From: Stentor coeruleus
Taxonomy: Eukaryota; Ciliophora; Heterotrichea; Heterotrichida; Stentoridae
DNA length: 64,000 bases
Reading direction: 5' to 3'
NCBI GenBank assembly: GCA_001970955.1
Contig: MPUH01000017.1
Span: 102,243-166,242, forward strand
Part shown: positions 32,077 through 42,228 of the stretch, piece by piece
Layout: the number at the start of each line of letters is the position of its first letter
Position numbering within the stretch: position 1 is the stretch's first letter
Made by a program: the position numbers and the translations under genes
Notes under the pieces: model-generated
Databases searched by the model: none
What the model was told of the DNA's origin: nothing
Seen by the model: the letters and a program-made list of their open reading frames with translations, nothing else

Positions 32077-33858
32077 ATGGCACATACTGGAGTAGAAATA
32101 GCTTGGCAGAATTTCTCAGCTGTCCGGCCCTTGAGTCGGTCAGAAAAGAAAATCCGCATGAAAAGTGGAGGCTCAATTGAGCCAGTTACAATAATCAACA
32201 ACATATCTGGAATAATAAAAAGAGGTACATATACGACTATATTAGGACCATCAGGTAGTGGAAAGACAACATTTCTAAACTTTTTATCAAACCGATTGCA
32301 TTACTTAGGAGGTTTAGAAAGTACTGGTGAAGTTTTTATTAACGGCCACCCAAGAAAAGAGCTTGATTATAACTCAGTTGCTGGTTACGTTATGCAAGAA
32401 GAAGTTTTATTAGAACATTTAAAGGTCAGAGAGACTTTAAATTTCATAGCTTCATTTAAATTACCAAAAGATAAAGTAATCTCTCGTGTTGATGAGGTTA
32501 TAGGACAATTAGGGCTTAAAAATTGTGAGTACAATTTTATTGGAGGATATATGAAAAAAGGGATATCGGGTGGTGAGAAAAAACGTGTGGCTATTGCAGT
32601 AGAAATGTTAGCTGATCCTTCAATTTTGTTTTTAGATGAACCGACAACTGGTCTTGATTCATTTAATGCTGAAAGTCTTACAGAGTTAATGAATGATTTA
32701 GCTAAAATAGGAATGACTGTTATTGCGACAATCCATCAACCTAATTCTTATATTTTCGCTTTGTTTGATCAAGTTTTACTACTTGGAGGGCATGAAGTTA
32801 TATATCATGGCAAGGCAAAAAGAGCTTTAAGGCATTTCCGTAAATTAGGCTTTGAATGTCCGGAGTTTAGTAATCCAGCTGAGTTTTTGTTAGGATTGGT
32901 CACTGAGACTGATGATAAATTCGCAGAAAATATTAAAGTTTTTAAAGAAGCTACAACAAAAGATTTGCCTGTTATTGAGAAAAAAGAACTCCCTTCGCAT
33001 TTTGAACGCAAACCGATCGGATTTTTTAAAGAAGTCTCCCTTTTGGTGAATAGGTCTATGCTTAATGTTACCCGTAACAAAATGGGCATTTTTTATAAAT
33101 GTGTGGCAAATATTTGTTTTTTACTATTGACCTTAGCAGCTTATTATCAAGCTTGTGATAGCACGAGTATCACATCTATAACAGACAGAGCAGGGATTAT
33201 TTTCTTAGTCCAAGTCTATATGGCTTTTATTGGTGTTAACAGTACAACATCATTATCAACAGACAAAGCTATTTTCATTAGAGAACAAGCAAGTAAAACT
33301 TATAGTCCCGCAGCTTTTTATATGAGTAAATTGATGTTTGATATTCCATTCGACCAAATCATCGTCTTTGTTATGGGTTTTTTCTTATACTTAGCCATTG
33401 GGCTTAGTCTTGAGCATGCCCATCAGATATTCTTCTTTGTCTTTGTTTTACTTATTATGGACTTCAATACTAGAGGCTGGGGAAACTTTTTACTTATTGC
33501 TTTACCTAATTTAGAAGCTTCATCTGCAGCAACACCTTTTGTCCTTATTATACAATTGCTTTTTGCTGGTGTGTTTATTAATTATGATAGTATTCCGATC
33601 TATTTGGTTTGGCTTGAACATTTATCGATGTTCAAATATTCATGGAGTGCTGCGATGAAAAATGAACTTCAATATTGGGATATTGAAACTTGTAATCTTC
33701 AGAATAATAATAGTCCTTTGTGTGATCCGATTAAATTTTATAGCATTACAATAGACAAATGGATTAATGTTTTAGCTCTGGCTATTATTGCTGTTGGAGT
33801 GCATTTGTTTGCTTATTTGTCTTTGGCGAAGATTGCTAAGAAGTTTAGGATTAACTAG
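32077..33858 (+). CDS. ABCG-type half transporter
   Basis: A 593-residue protein in the ABCG order: ATPase first, membrane domain second. Motifs are Walker A GPSGSGKTT (about 58-66), signature SGGEKKR (about 164), Walker B with ILFLDEPTTGLDS (about 183-195) and the H-loop in ATIHQP. The C-terminal half (about 335-590) has six TM segments and a short extracellular loop with a C-x6-N-x-N-C-like pattern before the last helix (CNLQNNNSPLC). Half transporters of this family work as dimers to export lipids, sterols or xenobiotics. The substrate cannot be read from sequence. Start ATG at 32077; stop TAG, 117 nt from the convergent gene's stop. Confidence 0.93.
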   Translation: MAHTGVEIAWQNFSAVRPLSRSEKKIRMKSGGSIEPVTIINNISGIIKRGTYTTILGPSGSGKTTFLNFLSNRLHYLGGLESTGEVFINGHPRKELDYNSVAGYVMQEEVLLEHLKVRETLNFIASFKLPKDKVISRVDEVIGQLGLKNCEYNFIGGYMKKGISGGEKKRVAIAVEMLADPSILFLDEPTTGLDSFNAESLTELMNDLAKIGMTVIATIHQPNSYIFALFDQVLLLGGHEVIYHGKAKRALRHFRKLGFECPEFSNPAEFLLGLVTETDDKFAENIKVFKEATTKDLPVIEKKELPSHFERKPIGFFKEVSLLVNRSMLNVTRNKMGIFYKCVANICFLLLTLAAYYQACDSTSITSITDRAGIIFLVQVYMAFIGVNSTTSLSTDKAIFIREQASKTYSPAAFYMSKLMFDIPFDQIIVFVMGFFLYLAIGLSLEHAHQIFFFVFVLLIMDFNTRGWGNFLLIALPNLEASSAATPFVLIIQLLFAGVFINYDSIPIYLVWLEHLSMFKYSWSAAMKNELQYWDIETCNLQNNNSPLCDPIKFYSITIDKWINVLALAIIAVGVHLFAYLSLAKIAKKFRIN

Positions 33859-33975
33859 TTTAGGATTAGATTATTAAACAAGAATAAATACTTGAATTTA
33901 TAAGCAAAAAAATCATAAAATTAGGTATTTTATGACTTTTTTTAAAGCAAAAGCCCATACAAAAGACTATATTAT

Positions 33976-36900
33976 CTAAGGATAATTATTTGCTGACTGA
34001 TAACCATTATACCCATATCCAGGCATATTACTAGTTGGTTCTAAATGCGGATACACATTTTGATCTGGATAAACATTTGGTTGTGAATACCCATAATCAG
34101 CTTGTGGGGCAACTGGATATGTCATATAAGGATAATTATTATATCCTCCAGGAGCATAAGTATCATAATTCTGTGGTATAATCTGTGGAGCATACTGTGG
34201 TACACTTCCATAATCTCCTTGTTGCCCTAATCCTCCAATATTTTGCTATATAAACAATACATCATATTCACCCTCATACATAATCTCTTCATTTCCCATA
34301 TTTGGTAACACTTGCGCCAATAATTGTTTTGTAATATAATTCTTAGCTGAATCAATAATCCCTTCATGAATCTTATCATCTTTCTTCATACTCAAATATA
34401 CATTTTCTTTATCCCCTGTAGTCTGCATAAACATATGCCATCTTTTCCATCCATTTGCTTGGGTTATAGGGTTTTCTCTTTCATAATCACTAAAAAACTT
34501 TGGTAGTTCTTTAAAATAACTATCAAGACCTGCTTTACCGTCTACAAGATTTTTAACAAGTTCTAATGTCCTATCTTTGTAACAACATAAAAACACTGAT
34601 GAAAAAGGTGTTACAACATAAACGCCGACACATAAGAAAAATACCCATTCTAAAACCCTAAGCCCTGGAGAGATATAATAGTAAAAAAATAGGATACCAA
34701 GACTATATAAAAGTATACCCCAACGCATCCATTGAACAGCATTAAGGACAAGGTTAGAATTGTGTATTCTAGGTTTAGTATGGACCCTTAAGAGCATAAA
34801 TTTGAAAACACAAGATTCGATTATTATAGCGAAAATACCAATAAGTACACCAATAGGGACAATAGGTGCGAAAAAAAGACTTAAAGATAATGTTTTGATA
34901 ATATTTGCAAACCGGTCAGCCATATCAACTTCTGGGCCTTCAAAAGCTAGATTTGCATCTAATTGACTGGCTTGGACCTCACCATTTTCGCTTTGTTTCC
35001 TTAAAGAATGTCTTTTAAGCTTTTTAAACATGTTTTTTGGATTTATAAAATATATCAGTGGACCAATACCAGCGTTCATAATCTCAATCCAAAATATAGA
35101 ATATGTCAGCCCACCTTCACAAAACCAATCTTTATCTTCACGGTAGGATAAAACTGGTATACCTAGGGTATTTAAAAGCATAAAAAGTGTTATTCTATTC
35201 AAAACCGATAAGTTAAAATGCTTTAGGATTTTGGGTTTTATGGGTTTTTATATGAAAATTATGTTAAAATCACTCCATGTCGAATGTTTTTCATAAGCTG
35301 AGTAAATCCTTGTTGACCTTGCTACGATAAAGTTCACAATTACTGTGATCATTGGAGGGATAACTGTTGCTGCTCCGATTTTGACAGTTTTTTTCTCATC
35401 ATTTTTATAAGCTTCTATTTTCCAATTCGCTGTTGAGTATATTATCGCTAAGGCTATACCTAAAGTTAAAAACCCAGCTATAAGTGTTAGAAACCTTCGG
35501 AAAAACTTTTTAGAATTAGTCACTGCCAGATTTTCCCAATTAACATCTGTATGATCTGGGGCCATTTCTGCATGGATAAAATTCCCTTTAAATTTAAAAC
35601 GCTGATTGACACAACAACAACAACAGAGGTATTTGTTAAAAAAAAGCTGGACTGAACTTCTGCTCCATTCTTCTTCAATAGATCTAGCTGTGACTTGACT
35701 TTTATATAAAAAAAAAGTATATAAAAAATCATTATTTTTATAAGTTTATAAGTCNATTCTTCTTCAATAGATCTAGCTGTGACTTGACTTTTAAATGTTA
35801 TAAATGCTACATGGGCTAGTTTTTCTGTACTCATTTCTTTGAATAAAATTTTCTGCTTTTCTTCAAGTTCTTCGATTTTTTTTGTGCATTGGTCTTCAGT
35901 TTCAAGGACAATTTCTTTGCAGCATTTTTTAACTGTAGGGGGTTTACCATATTTTTTGGTATAATTTTTAGCATATTCTCTTTTGAATTCCCATTCGCTT
36001 AAAATTTTACAGCATTCAATATACTCATTTGTATCATAAGCTAAGACTAAGTTAATAATTTCAGGTTTATGATGCATAAAATGTTCCTGTACATGAGCTT
36101 TTATATCTTCTGCTGTATAATCTTCAGGTAAACCTTTAACCATCAATGTAAAATCTGAAGGTGTAGTTTGAACACTATCAATCTCTGTTGATGCTTCTTT
36201 AATCTTCCTTAACACCCAAGGATAAAAAGCTAATAAAATCCCACATGCAATAACATGTAAAATAACTTGCCATGATGCAATATCATTTACAGCACTAGTC
36301 CCATAATTTGAAGGGGTTATAATATTCATTGATTTCTGATCAGTCCATTCATAATACTTATCTTGTAATGAATTATCAACAATACAAGGTATACATGCAA
36401 TTAAAAAAACACCAAACATTGCGATAATCAAATATTTGACGAAACTAAAATAAAGTTGAATACTTGAGCCTAAAGGACCTAATTCACTAATTGAACAAAA
36501 TAAAGAATATGGTTGGCCTATTGATAGACTACAGCATGGACAAGAATCGTCATAATTTTTATTGCTTCCTTCAAGATTGTTTTGATCATTGTCTTTTATA
36601 CAATATACAAGACGGACCATACCATGCTTTTCAGCTATTTCTATATCTGCAGGTTGTGAAAGGTTTATTGCTGATTTTTTTGAGGATCTTCTTTTGGAAT
36701 TCCTTTTTTTGTGCTTTTCTTTTGGTTTTGGGTCGGATTCAGCTCTGACGTCTGTTGGGATTATTCCGATTTTCTCATCATCTGATTTTCTTGATTTGTG
36801 GGTTTTAGGCTTGTCGGGTTTCTCGGGGACAGTTGGGTTTTTTGTCTTATGCTTTTTGACAACTTCTTCAGGTAGGTCTGGGTAAGCGTTTTCTGTAGAG

Positions 36901-36992
36901 TCAGGCTTTGAGTGGTCAGAGTTGTTACTGTGGATGATTTCTGGAATATCTGAGACTTCTGAGATTTCTTGAGATGGAGTATGGTCAGACAT
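33976..36992 (-). CDS. OSCA/TMEM63-like channel, interrupted by an insert and an assembly scar
   Basis: Reading from the ATG at 36992, the gene has a disordered acidic/basic N-terminus, then TM helices (SFVKYLIIAMFGVFLIACI). A cytosolic domain beginning PSDFTLMVKGLP and closing with VAFITFKSQ follows, then HAEMAPDHTDVNWENL and further TM helices with NTLGIPVL. This is the OSCA/TMEM63 (CSC1) order, a mechanically or osmotically gated channel family related to anoctamins. Three features break the frame: an 89-nt duplicated join with an N (35667-35755), a 51-nt insert with TAA (35220-35270) and a 15-nt intron (34246-34260). Without them the length is 954 codons exactly, stop included. The last exon (33976-34245) encodes a Gln/Tyr/Pro/Asn-rich tail ending NGYQSANNYP. 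The gene may be intact in the cell or, less likely, a recent pseudogene. Confidence 0.8.
34246..34260 (-). other. 15-nt intron before the Q/Y/P-rich tail exon
   Basis: Sense GTATTGTTTATATAG, phase 0, A at position 10, ends in an in-frame TAG. Retention would end the channel four residues later and remove the tail of about 90 residues. Confidence 0.85.
35220..35270 (-). other. 51-nt insert bounded by 8-nt direct repeats, possible unexcised eliminated sequence
   Basis: GTTAAAAT occurs at 35212-35219 and 35263-35270. The 51 nt from one copy to the next encode a non-family stretch with an in-frame TAA. Deleting one repeat plus the insert joins WSDFN directly to LSVLNRITLF and restores family spacing. 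The repeat contains a TA dinucleotide. No 15/16-nt GT-AG intron fits here. Confidence 0.55.
35667..35793. other. Assembly scar: N and duplicated 38-nt flank
   Basis: A 38-nt sequence at 35667-35704 recurs at 35756-35793, with low-complexity AT sequence and a single N (35755) between. The offset is 89 nt, which shifts the frame. Skipping one copy and the filler rejoins SIEEE to WSRSSVQ. Most simply this is two contig ends joined with an unmerged overlap. Confidence 0.85.
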
Positions 36993-37373
36993 TATTATTA
37001 TGTGATATAATAAAAGTTCATTTTTTGATTATAGTTTTTTTACTCCATAGTTTTTATAAGCTTTTTTATGAATATATGAAATTTCTATGTTTTTATGTTT
37101 AAATTTAAAAGCTTTGTGTATTAATTAATAATAATTAGAGAATACTTATTTTTAATGGAAAATTTGTATAGTGTATATAAAATTGAGATAAATATTTTCA
37201 TGATCTTAAGCATATAATGTTTATTATATTAATCATTATAATTACTTAGAAATAATCATAACCCTCCCTTAAAAACCCAAATACAAAAAGATATATTAAG
37301 ATGTTTACAATTGAAATTACATTAAGTTTTTTTAATAAGTAGATTATTTATATGAAATTACTTTATATAAAGC
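36993..37373. other. Intergenic region
   Basis: AT-rich, no gene seen; 5' flank of the channel gene and 3' flank of the CKK gene. Confidence 0.45.
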
Positions 37374-38150
37374 CTATAGCATAATAAGGGCATCGAATTT
37401 ACTTGATGTCGACACTGTGAATATTCTTTTGATTCCATCATATAAAAGATATTCTTTAACTCTCCTTGAAGGGATAACAATAGGCAAATCATCATTTCCA
37501 ATAATGCGGTGAAAATATCCTGTAGCTGATTCTAAATAAAAAATTCCCGTCAATTTTTTGCGTTCATTTAAAACCAAAGCATAATGGGGTTCAGGGCTCT
37601 TTTGCATAAGGTCAAAAATCGATTTCCTTGTCGATTTATGTTCATTTCCTGGTAAAAAACATTTTTCTAACACATTTAGCACTCGATCCATATTAGAATC
37701 TTCGTTAGAAGTTAAAGCTGTAGTACTTGTACTAAATGATCCTGGTTCAAAGTATGCATGTTTGTCATTTGTGTGCTTTATGCTTTTTATTGATGTTTTT
37801 TCTTGATCTTTGCATGTTAATGGTGATAAAGCTTTTCGTTGTTCGATTATGTTTCTAATTGTGATTTCATCATCTGATATGTTCCCTGTTGACTCTTCAA
37901 AAGTCTCTTCTCTTAGTACAGTTAAGCCTTTTTTTGCGAGCTGGGTTCGGACTTGTTGAGCTGTGACTATTCGGTCTTTTACTACTGTTCTTTGACTAGG
38001 GATTTTGAGAGATTCTAATAGTTCTTCTGATGTTTTGCTGATTGTCCTTCTGTGCATATGTCGGGGTTTCATTGTTTGTGTGATATCTTCAGCTTTCACA
38101 ATACTTCTGATAATCCCTTCATTGGCAAACGTGCACCTTTTACTATTCAT
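37374..38150 (-). CDS. Protein with C-terminal CKK (CAMSAP-type) domain
   Basis: A 258-residue protein. The last 75 residues fit the CKK domain of the CAMSAP/Patronin family, which binds microtubule minus ends. Matching features are HYALVLNERKKLTGIFYL for the first strands, IVIPSRRVKEYLLYDG for the central helix, and KRIFTVSTSSKFDALIML for the closing strands (family pattern F-T-x-I-P-x-K-T...VDAFTI). The rest is basic and disordered, with a short helix before the CKK. CAMSAPs of animals are about 1500 residues with an N-terminal CH domain; here only the CKK and a short linker exist. The call rests on remembered family pattern and should be tested by profile search. Stop TAG. Confidence 0.62.
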   Translation of the reverse strand: MNSKRCTFANEGIIRSIVKAEDITQTMKPRHMHRRTISKTSEELLESLKIPSQRTVVKDRIVTAQQVRTQLAKKGLTVLREETFEESTGNISDDEITIRNIIEQRKALSPLTCKDQEKTSIKSIKHTNDKHAYFEPGSFSTSTTALTSNEDSNMDRVLNVLEKCFLPGNEHKSTRKSIFDLMQKSPEPHYALVLNERKKLTGIFYLESATGYFHRIIGNDDLPIVIPSRRVKEYLLYDGIKRIFTVSTSSKFDALIML

Positions 38151-38976
38151 TAATATCTTAATAAAAATAACCTCGATATTTGTGTTATGACTCTCATTTA
38201 GGCATACTTAAAATTGAATTAAACTTTTAAAACTATTTATAATCTATATTCAAAATATCAGGATATCAAAATTTTTGATTTTGTTATTCGCAAAATTTAT
38301 GTATAAATTATAAGTGTATTTTTAATGATCATATGCTTATAAAATATATTGTGTTCTTAAAAGACTGAAATGATAAAGATTTTGAAAAATCTGATTCGGT
38401 AAATGAATTAATAACTTTGCTTATAAAAATATCATATTGACAATCTTGTTAGCAATTTAGAAGAAATGCTATCAAGAATAATTTATTCTTATAAAAAAAA
38501 AACTGATTATTATAAGATATGAATCATGTATTAGCTTTATTATTCTCCCAGAAGGATTATAAAGCTTAGAATACAATAATAAAATTATAGCTTTAATAAT
38601 CTACCTTATAAAATACTAGCAAAAATCAAATCATCAATACAAATGCAGTTTTAAATAAATAGTATCAAAAATTTTCTCAAACAAAAAAAACCCGCAAAAA
38701 ACTTCTTATCCAAAGATATCAAAAATCCTTATCTATCTCCTCAAAAACACAATTTATCTTTTAAGAAATCTTCAGAATCACAAACAGAATTATACATGAA
38801 AAATATCACACAAATATTTCCTACCATTTATCTAAAAAATTTCATCCAAAACTTATAGAAATCAAACCTCAGATGACTATTACAATACATAAACAGCATA
38901 AAATTATATCAATAAATCTTCACCTTCCTACATACAATCACCTAAATCCATAAAAAAAAAATGAATATTTACTAAT
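38151..38976. other. Intergenic region
   Basis: AT-rich. The right third (about 38640-38976) is C/A-rich on the plus strand, matching the 3' flank of the minus-strand gene to the right. No gene seen. Confidence 0.45.
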
Positions 38977-40320
38977 TTAAATGCCTTCTTTGCCAACTTC
39001 ATCATTTTTCACAATCTCTCCAGAGCTATTATAAAACTTCTCCAATATCCCACGCATTTTCTTCGTATCCTCCGTCTTCTCCACTAAAATCTTCAAATCT
39101 TTCAACCTAAGTTTTTCCAAAACCGCTTTATGCATATCATCCCTTTTCTTCTCATTAATCTTATCTTTAACTTCTTTCATATGCTCAATCTTCTTATCCA
39201 ATTCTTGATGTTTTTCTAATATTTTAATCTTTCTTTTTAACTCAGCTTTTTTCAATCTTGCCGCATTTTCTAATGTATCTTCACCTTTTAGTTTAGCTTT
39301 TTCCCATTTAAGTTCTCTTTCAAATTGCATTTCTTTAGTTTTCATTTGTGCATTTTGTAATGTTGTCGTCATTTTTTTCTCTATGAATTTTTTCCTTTGT
39401 TCTTCTTTAAATGTTTCTTGTTCTTGATTTTGTTTTATTTTGTAGTTACGATCAAAGATTTTTTCTTGGATTTTTTTTATTTTGTCTTGGAAATCAGATT
39501 TTGTTTTTTCCTTTCGGGTTTCGACGCTGTGGATTTTTTTTACAAATTGTTCGACTCGATTCATAATATTTTTGTCTTTGTTGTCATGATGATTATGCAC
39601 AATATTATCAACTTTTTGGGTGTGCCAGGAGATTTTAAGAGTTTTTTCTTTAAGGGCTTGTTGATGTATTTCTTTAGATCTGTCTAAACGCTCGTCTAAG
39701 GATTTGAGTTTGATTTGAATGTCGTCAGGGTCGATGCTTTTATTTCGATTAAAAGACATCTTACTAACATAATGCTCTCTTTCTGAAACTTTTGGAGACT
39801 GTGTATGTATTCTATTACCCTTAGGTTTCTTAGGCTTCAGTAGTGATTTTATCCTATCTTCCAAAGCTTCCCTTTTTTGTTCATCATTCCTCCTTTTAGT
39901 TTCAATTTCTTCTTTGATTTTCTTATCCAAATTTTCTTTCCGACTAAGTTTTTCCATAGTCTTCGACATCCTATCTCTCTTTTTAGCCTCTTCCTCAATA
40001 TGTATAGACAAATATCTTCGATGTAAAGCCCTAACTTTATCGACAGTTTCTACAGAATTCGATTCAGGCCGACTAGTCATAAAAACTTTTCTACTTGGTG
40101 AGTTATACCCATTATTTATATTTCCTTTTACAAGTGCTGAAATTTTTTCTAGCTTTTCAAGATAATGATTATATCTGAGTTGTTTAAGCTTGTCCGGACC
40201 TTCAAAGTCGTCAATATTTCTATATTTCTAATACTTAACCAGCAGCTGATTAGGGTCAATCCCAAGCTCTTCAATACTTGCTTGCACCTTTGGGTCGCTG
40301 ATATCCAGAATAAATTTCAT
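38977..40320 (-). CDS. Basic coiled-coil protein with one 15-nt intron
   Basis: The coding sequence is complement(join(38977..40219,40235..40320)), 442 residues. The short first exon from the ATG at 40320 encodes MKFILDISDPKVQASIEELG followed by IDPNQLLV. The 15-nt intron at 40220-40234 joins as Lys, and the second exon continues NIDDFEGPDKLKQLRYNHYL. This N-terminus resembles a motif (LGIDP...DF...LRxxHY) that I associate with several ciliate coiled-coil proteins. The remainder is almost all charged helix (KKRDRMSKTMEKL and similar) with basic spacers. Likely structural, perhaps ciliary or cortical; this is inference. Starting only at the internal ATG at 40080 would lose 80 conserved-looking residues. 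Its start lies 24 nt from the start of the divergent PX gene. Confidence 0.82.
40220..40234 (-). other. 15-nt intron of the coiled-coil protein gene
   Basis: Sense GTATTAGAAATATAG, phase 2, A at position 10. Removal joins the MKFILD exon to the long coiled-coil frame. Confidence 0.85.
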
Positions 40321-40344
40321 GATTATTTGCTAAATAATTTCTTA
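40321..40344. promoter_or_regulatory. 24-nt gap between divergent start codons
   Basis: The entire space between the two opposed ATGs is 24 nt of AT-rich sequence. It must hold the two 5' leaders, or transcription must start inside the neighbouring coding sequence. Confidence 0.6.
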
Positions 40345-42228
40345 ATGAAAGAATCAACCCAGCTAATAATCTACGGGCTAATGCTAACTATTCCCATTTC
40401 CTTTATCATCTACACACTACTTCGCGTACGAAGACACTGGAACGATGGTCACGAAAGAGTTAAAAATATCCAAACTACGACTCTTATCATAAAATACGTC
40501 CTAACTTTTATTATAGCCTTACTATCAGCAATCCAAGCAATTTCTATATTTATATACACAATTGATAATCAAAACAACATTAGGATCATAAAAATTGTAT
40601 TTTTTGGGGTATTTAGTTTTGGGTCAATTATGAGTATTATCATGTTAAGATTAGAAGCTTCACTTGGTCTTATAATGAAATGGTTTGGTCATAGGATTTA
40701 TTGGCCAGGATGTTTGATGGTATATTCTGTGATTTTTGTATTGGAAACTGGGATTCATGAAGATGAGTTTTTTGATTTTTTAGGCAATGCTGATTTGATT
40801 ATGGATGCTATTGGGGTATTTTTATGTATGTTACTTACGGTATTAGCTTTATTTAAACCTAATGAATTTGATAGGAGAAAAGATGAGATTTCAGCAAATT
40901 TACTTAAAAAAACTAGGTTTAGTAGTGTTGGACATAGAAAAAGTGTCCCTGAAGATAGAGGTTTAGCAGGGACGGTGATTGTATCGATTAAAGATTATAA
41001 AATTAAAGTAGAAGGTGGAAAACAGGTTGTTTTTTATAATATATCAGTGAAGATTAAAGGAGTGGTTGAGAAAGTTAGGAGGACGTATTATGAGTTTGAT
41101 CAGTTGTATAAGACTATTAGGAAAAGCTACCCTGTAGAAATATTTCAATATATGAGTTTTCCTCAGTTCCCTATTTTTAGTGGAATGGGACTTACACTTG
41201 AGCAGAAAACCGAGGCGTTGAATGATTTTATTGCAGAACTTTGTTGTCCTGAATTTATGTTGGAGGAAACTTTGGATTTTTTAAACATAAAAGGCCCGTT
41301 TAGAGAAAAACTATTAGAAGAACATGATGATATTGTGGAAGCGGAAAAAGCAGTGACTGTTACTGAGGTTGAAGAAATACACTATACAGGGAATAACTCG
41401 TTTGTTGGGGGGAATAAAATATCGATTTTTGAGAAATCTACAAAAACCCAATCGAATTTGTGTATATATTTCCAAGTAAAACTAAACATCTTAGGAATTC
41501 CATCTAACAAAACACAGTATGAAATCTCTTGGATCGCCCCATCAACCACAGAAAGTTCTGAAGTGCAGAGAAAATACAAAGATTTCGCTTCTTTAAACTC
41601 AATACTAAAACGTGTTTTAAGCCCTTCTATCCTACCGAAATTCCCTGAAAAAAGTTATGTCCGAAACCTTCGCAAAGCTGATTCTCAGGCAATTGAAATC
41701 CGTAGACGTAAACTCGAAAAGTATATGGTCCATATTTTGAACGACCCAGGGTTTTTTTGTCCTGAGCTTTTTGAATTTATTGACTGCAAAATTGATATTA
41801 ATAGTTTATTAGAACGAGTTTCTAATGTTGAATATGAACTTTGTGGACCAGTTGGTTGGGAAGGTGAATTAGATGGTGCTTCAAGTTATATAATTTATGT
41901 TATGACCTTTGCAAAATTTTATAATCAAGAAAAAACTGCTGAGTGGTCTGTAAAAAGGACTTTTAAAGATTTTGAGTATATGAACAACTTTTTATTGAAA
42001 AGGCTTAAAAGTCCTCAATTTATTAGATATATGCAGATACATAAACATAAAGTTACTGATTGGCCTAGATTACCTAGTAAGCATCCAGAATCTTTAAGCA
42101 ATCCGAATGATATTGAGATTTGCAGAAGTGAAATTGAGAGTTATATGGATGAGTTGTGTATGGTTCCAGGGATAAGTTCGGCTTATGCTTTTAAAGGCTT
42201 TATTGATGATCCGGATAATCATTTTTAA
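40345..42228 (+). CDS. Multi-pass membrane protein with three PX domains
   Basis: A 627-residue protein. About five TM helices occupy residues 5-180, for example LIIYGLMLTIPISFIIYTLL and IMDAIGVFLCMLLTVLALF. Three PX-like domains follow: about 212-315 (VEKVRRTYYEFDQLYKTI, with PQFP), about 370-480 (VQRKYKDFASLNSIL, with LPKFPEKS) and about 485-620 (VKRTFKDFEYMNNFL, with WPRLPSKH). PX domains bind phosphoinositides, usually PI3P on endosomes; the basic-Tyr/Phe and Pro-rich loops are visible in each. The frame is open back to 40165, but that part overlaps the divergent gene's first exon and reads as its antisense. I therefore start at 40345. Stop TAA. Confidence 0.85.
   Translation: MKESTQLIIYGLMLTIPISFIIYTLLRVRRHWNDGHERVKNIQTTTLIIKYVLTFIIALLSAIQAISIFIYTIDNQNNIRIIKIVFFGVFSFGSIMSIIMLRLEASLGLIMKWFGHRIYWPGCLMVYSVIFVLETGIHEDEFFDFLGNADLIMDAIGVFLCMLLTVLALFKPNEFDRRKDEISANLLKKTRFSSVGHRKSVPEDRGLAGTVIVSIKDYKIKVEGGKQVVFYNISVKIKGVVEKVRRTYYEFDQLYKTIRKSYPVEIFQYMSFPQFPIFSGMGLTLEQKTEALNDFIAELCCPEFMLEETLDFLNIKGPFREKLLEEHDDIVEAEKAVTVTEVEEIHYTGNNSFVGGNKISIFEKSTKTQSNLCIYFQVKLNILGIPSNKTQYEISWIAPSTTESSEVQRKYKDFASLNSILKRVLSPSILPKFPEKSYVRNLRKADSQAIEIRRRKLEKYMVHILNDPGFFCPELFEFIDCKIDINSLLERVSNVEYELCGPVGWEGELDGASSYIIYVMTFAKFYNQEKTAEWSVKRTFKDFEYMNNFLLKRLKSPQFIRYMQIHKHKVTDWPRLPSKHPESLSNPNDIEICRSEIESYMDELCMVPGISSAYAFKGFIDDPDNHF

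Noticed and set aside
35225-35250. Telomere-like GGGTTTTATGGGTTTTTA within the 51-nt insert
   Set aside because: Only two imperfect units, not a tandem telomeric array; more likely ordinary low-complexity sequence.
35203-35270. The channel gene interruption as a spliceosomal intron
   Set aside because: No GT-AG unit of 15 or 16 nt is present; candidate GT and AG pairs do not restore the frame, while the 51-nt direct-repeat excision does.
40165-40344. Upstream extension of the triple-PX frame to an earlier ATG
   Set aside because: This stretch is the antisense of the divergent gene's first exon and intron, and the extra residues lack coding character.
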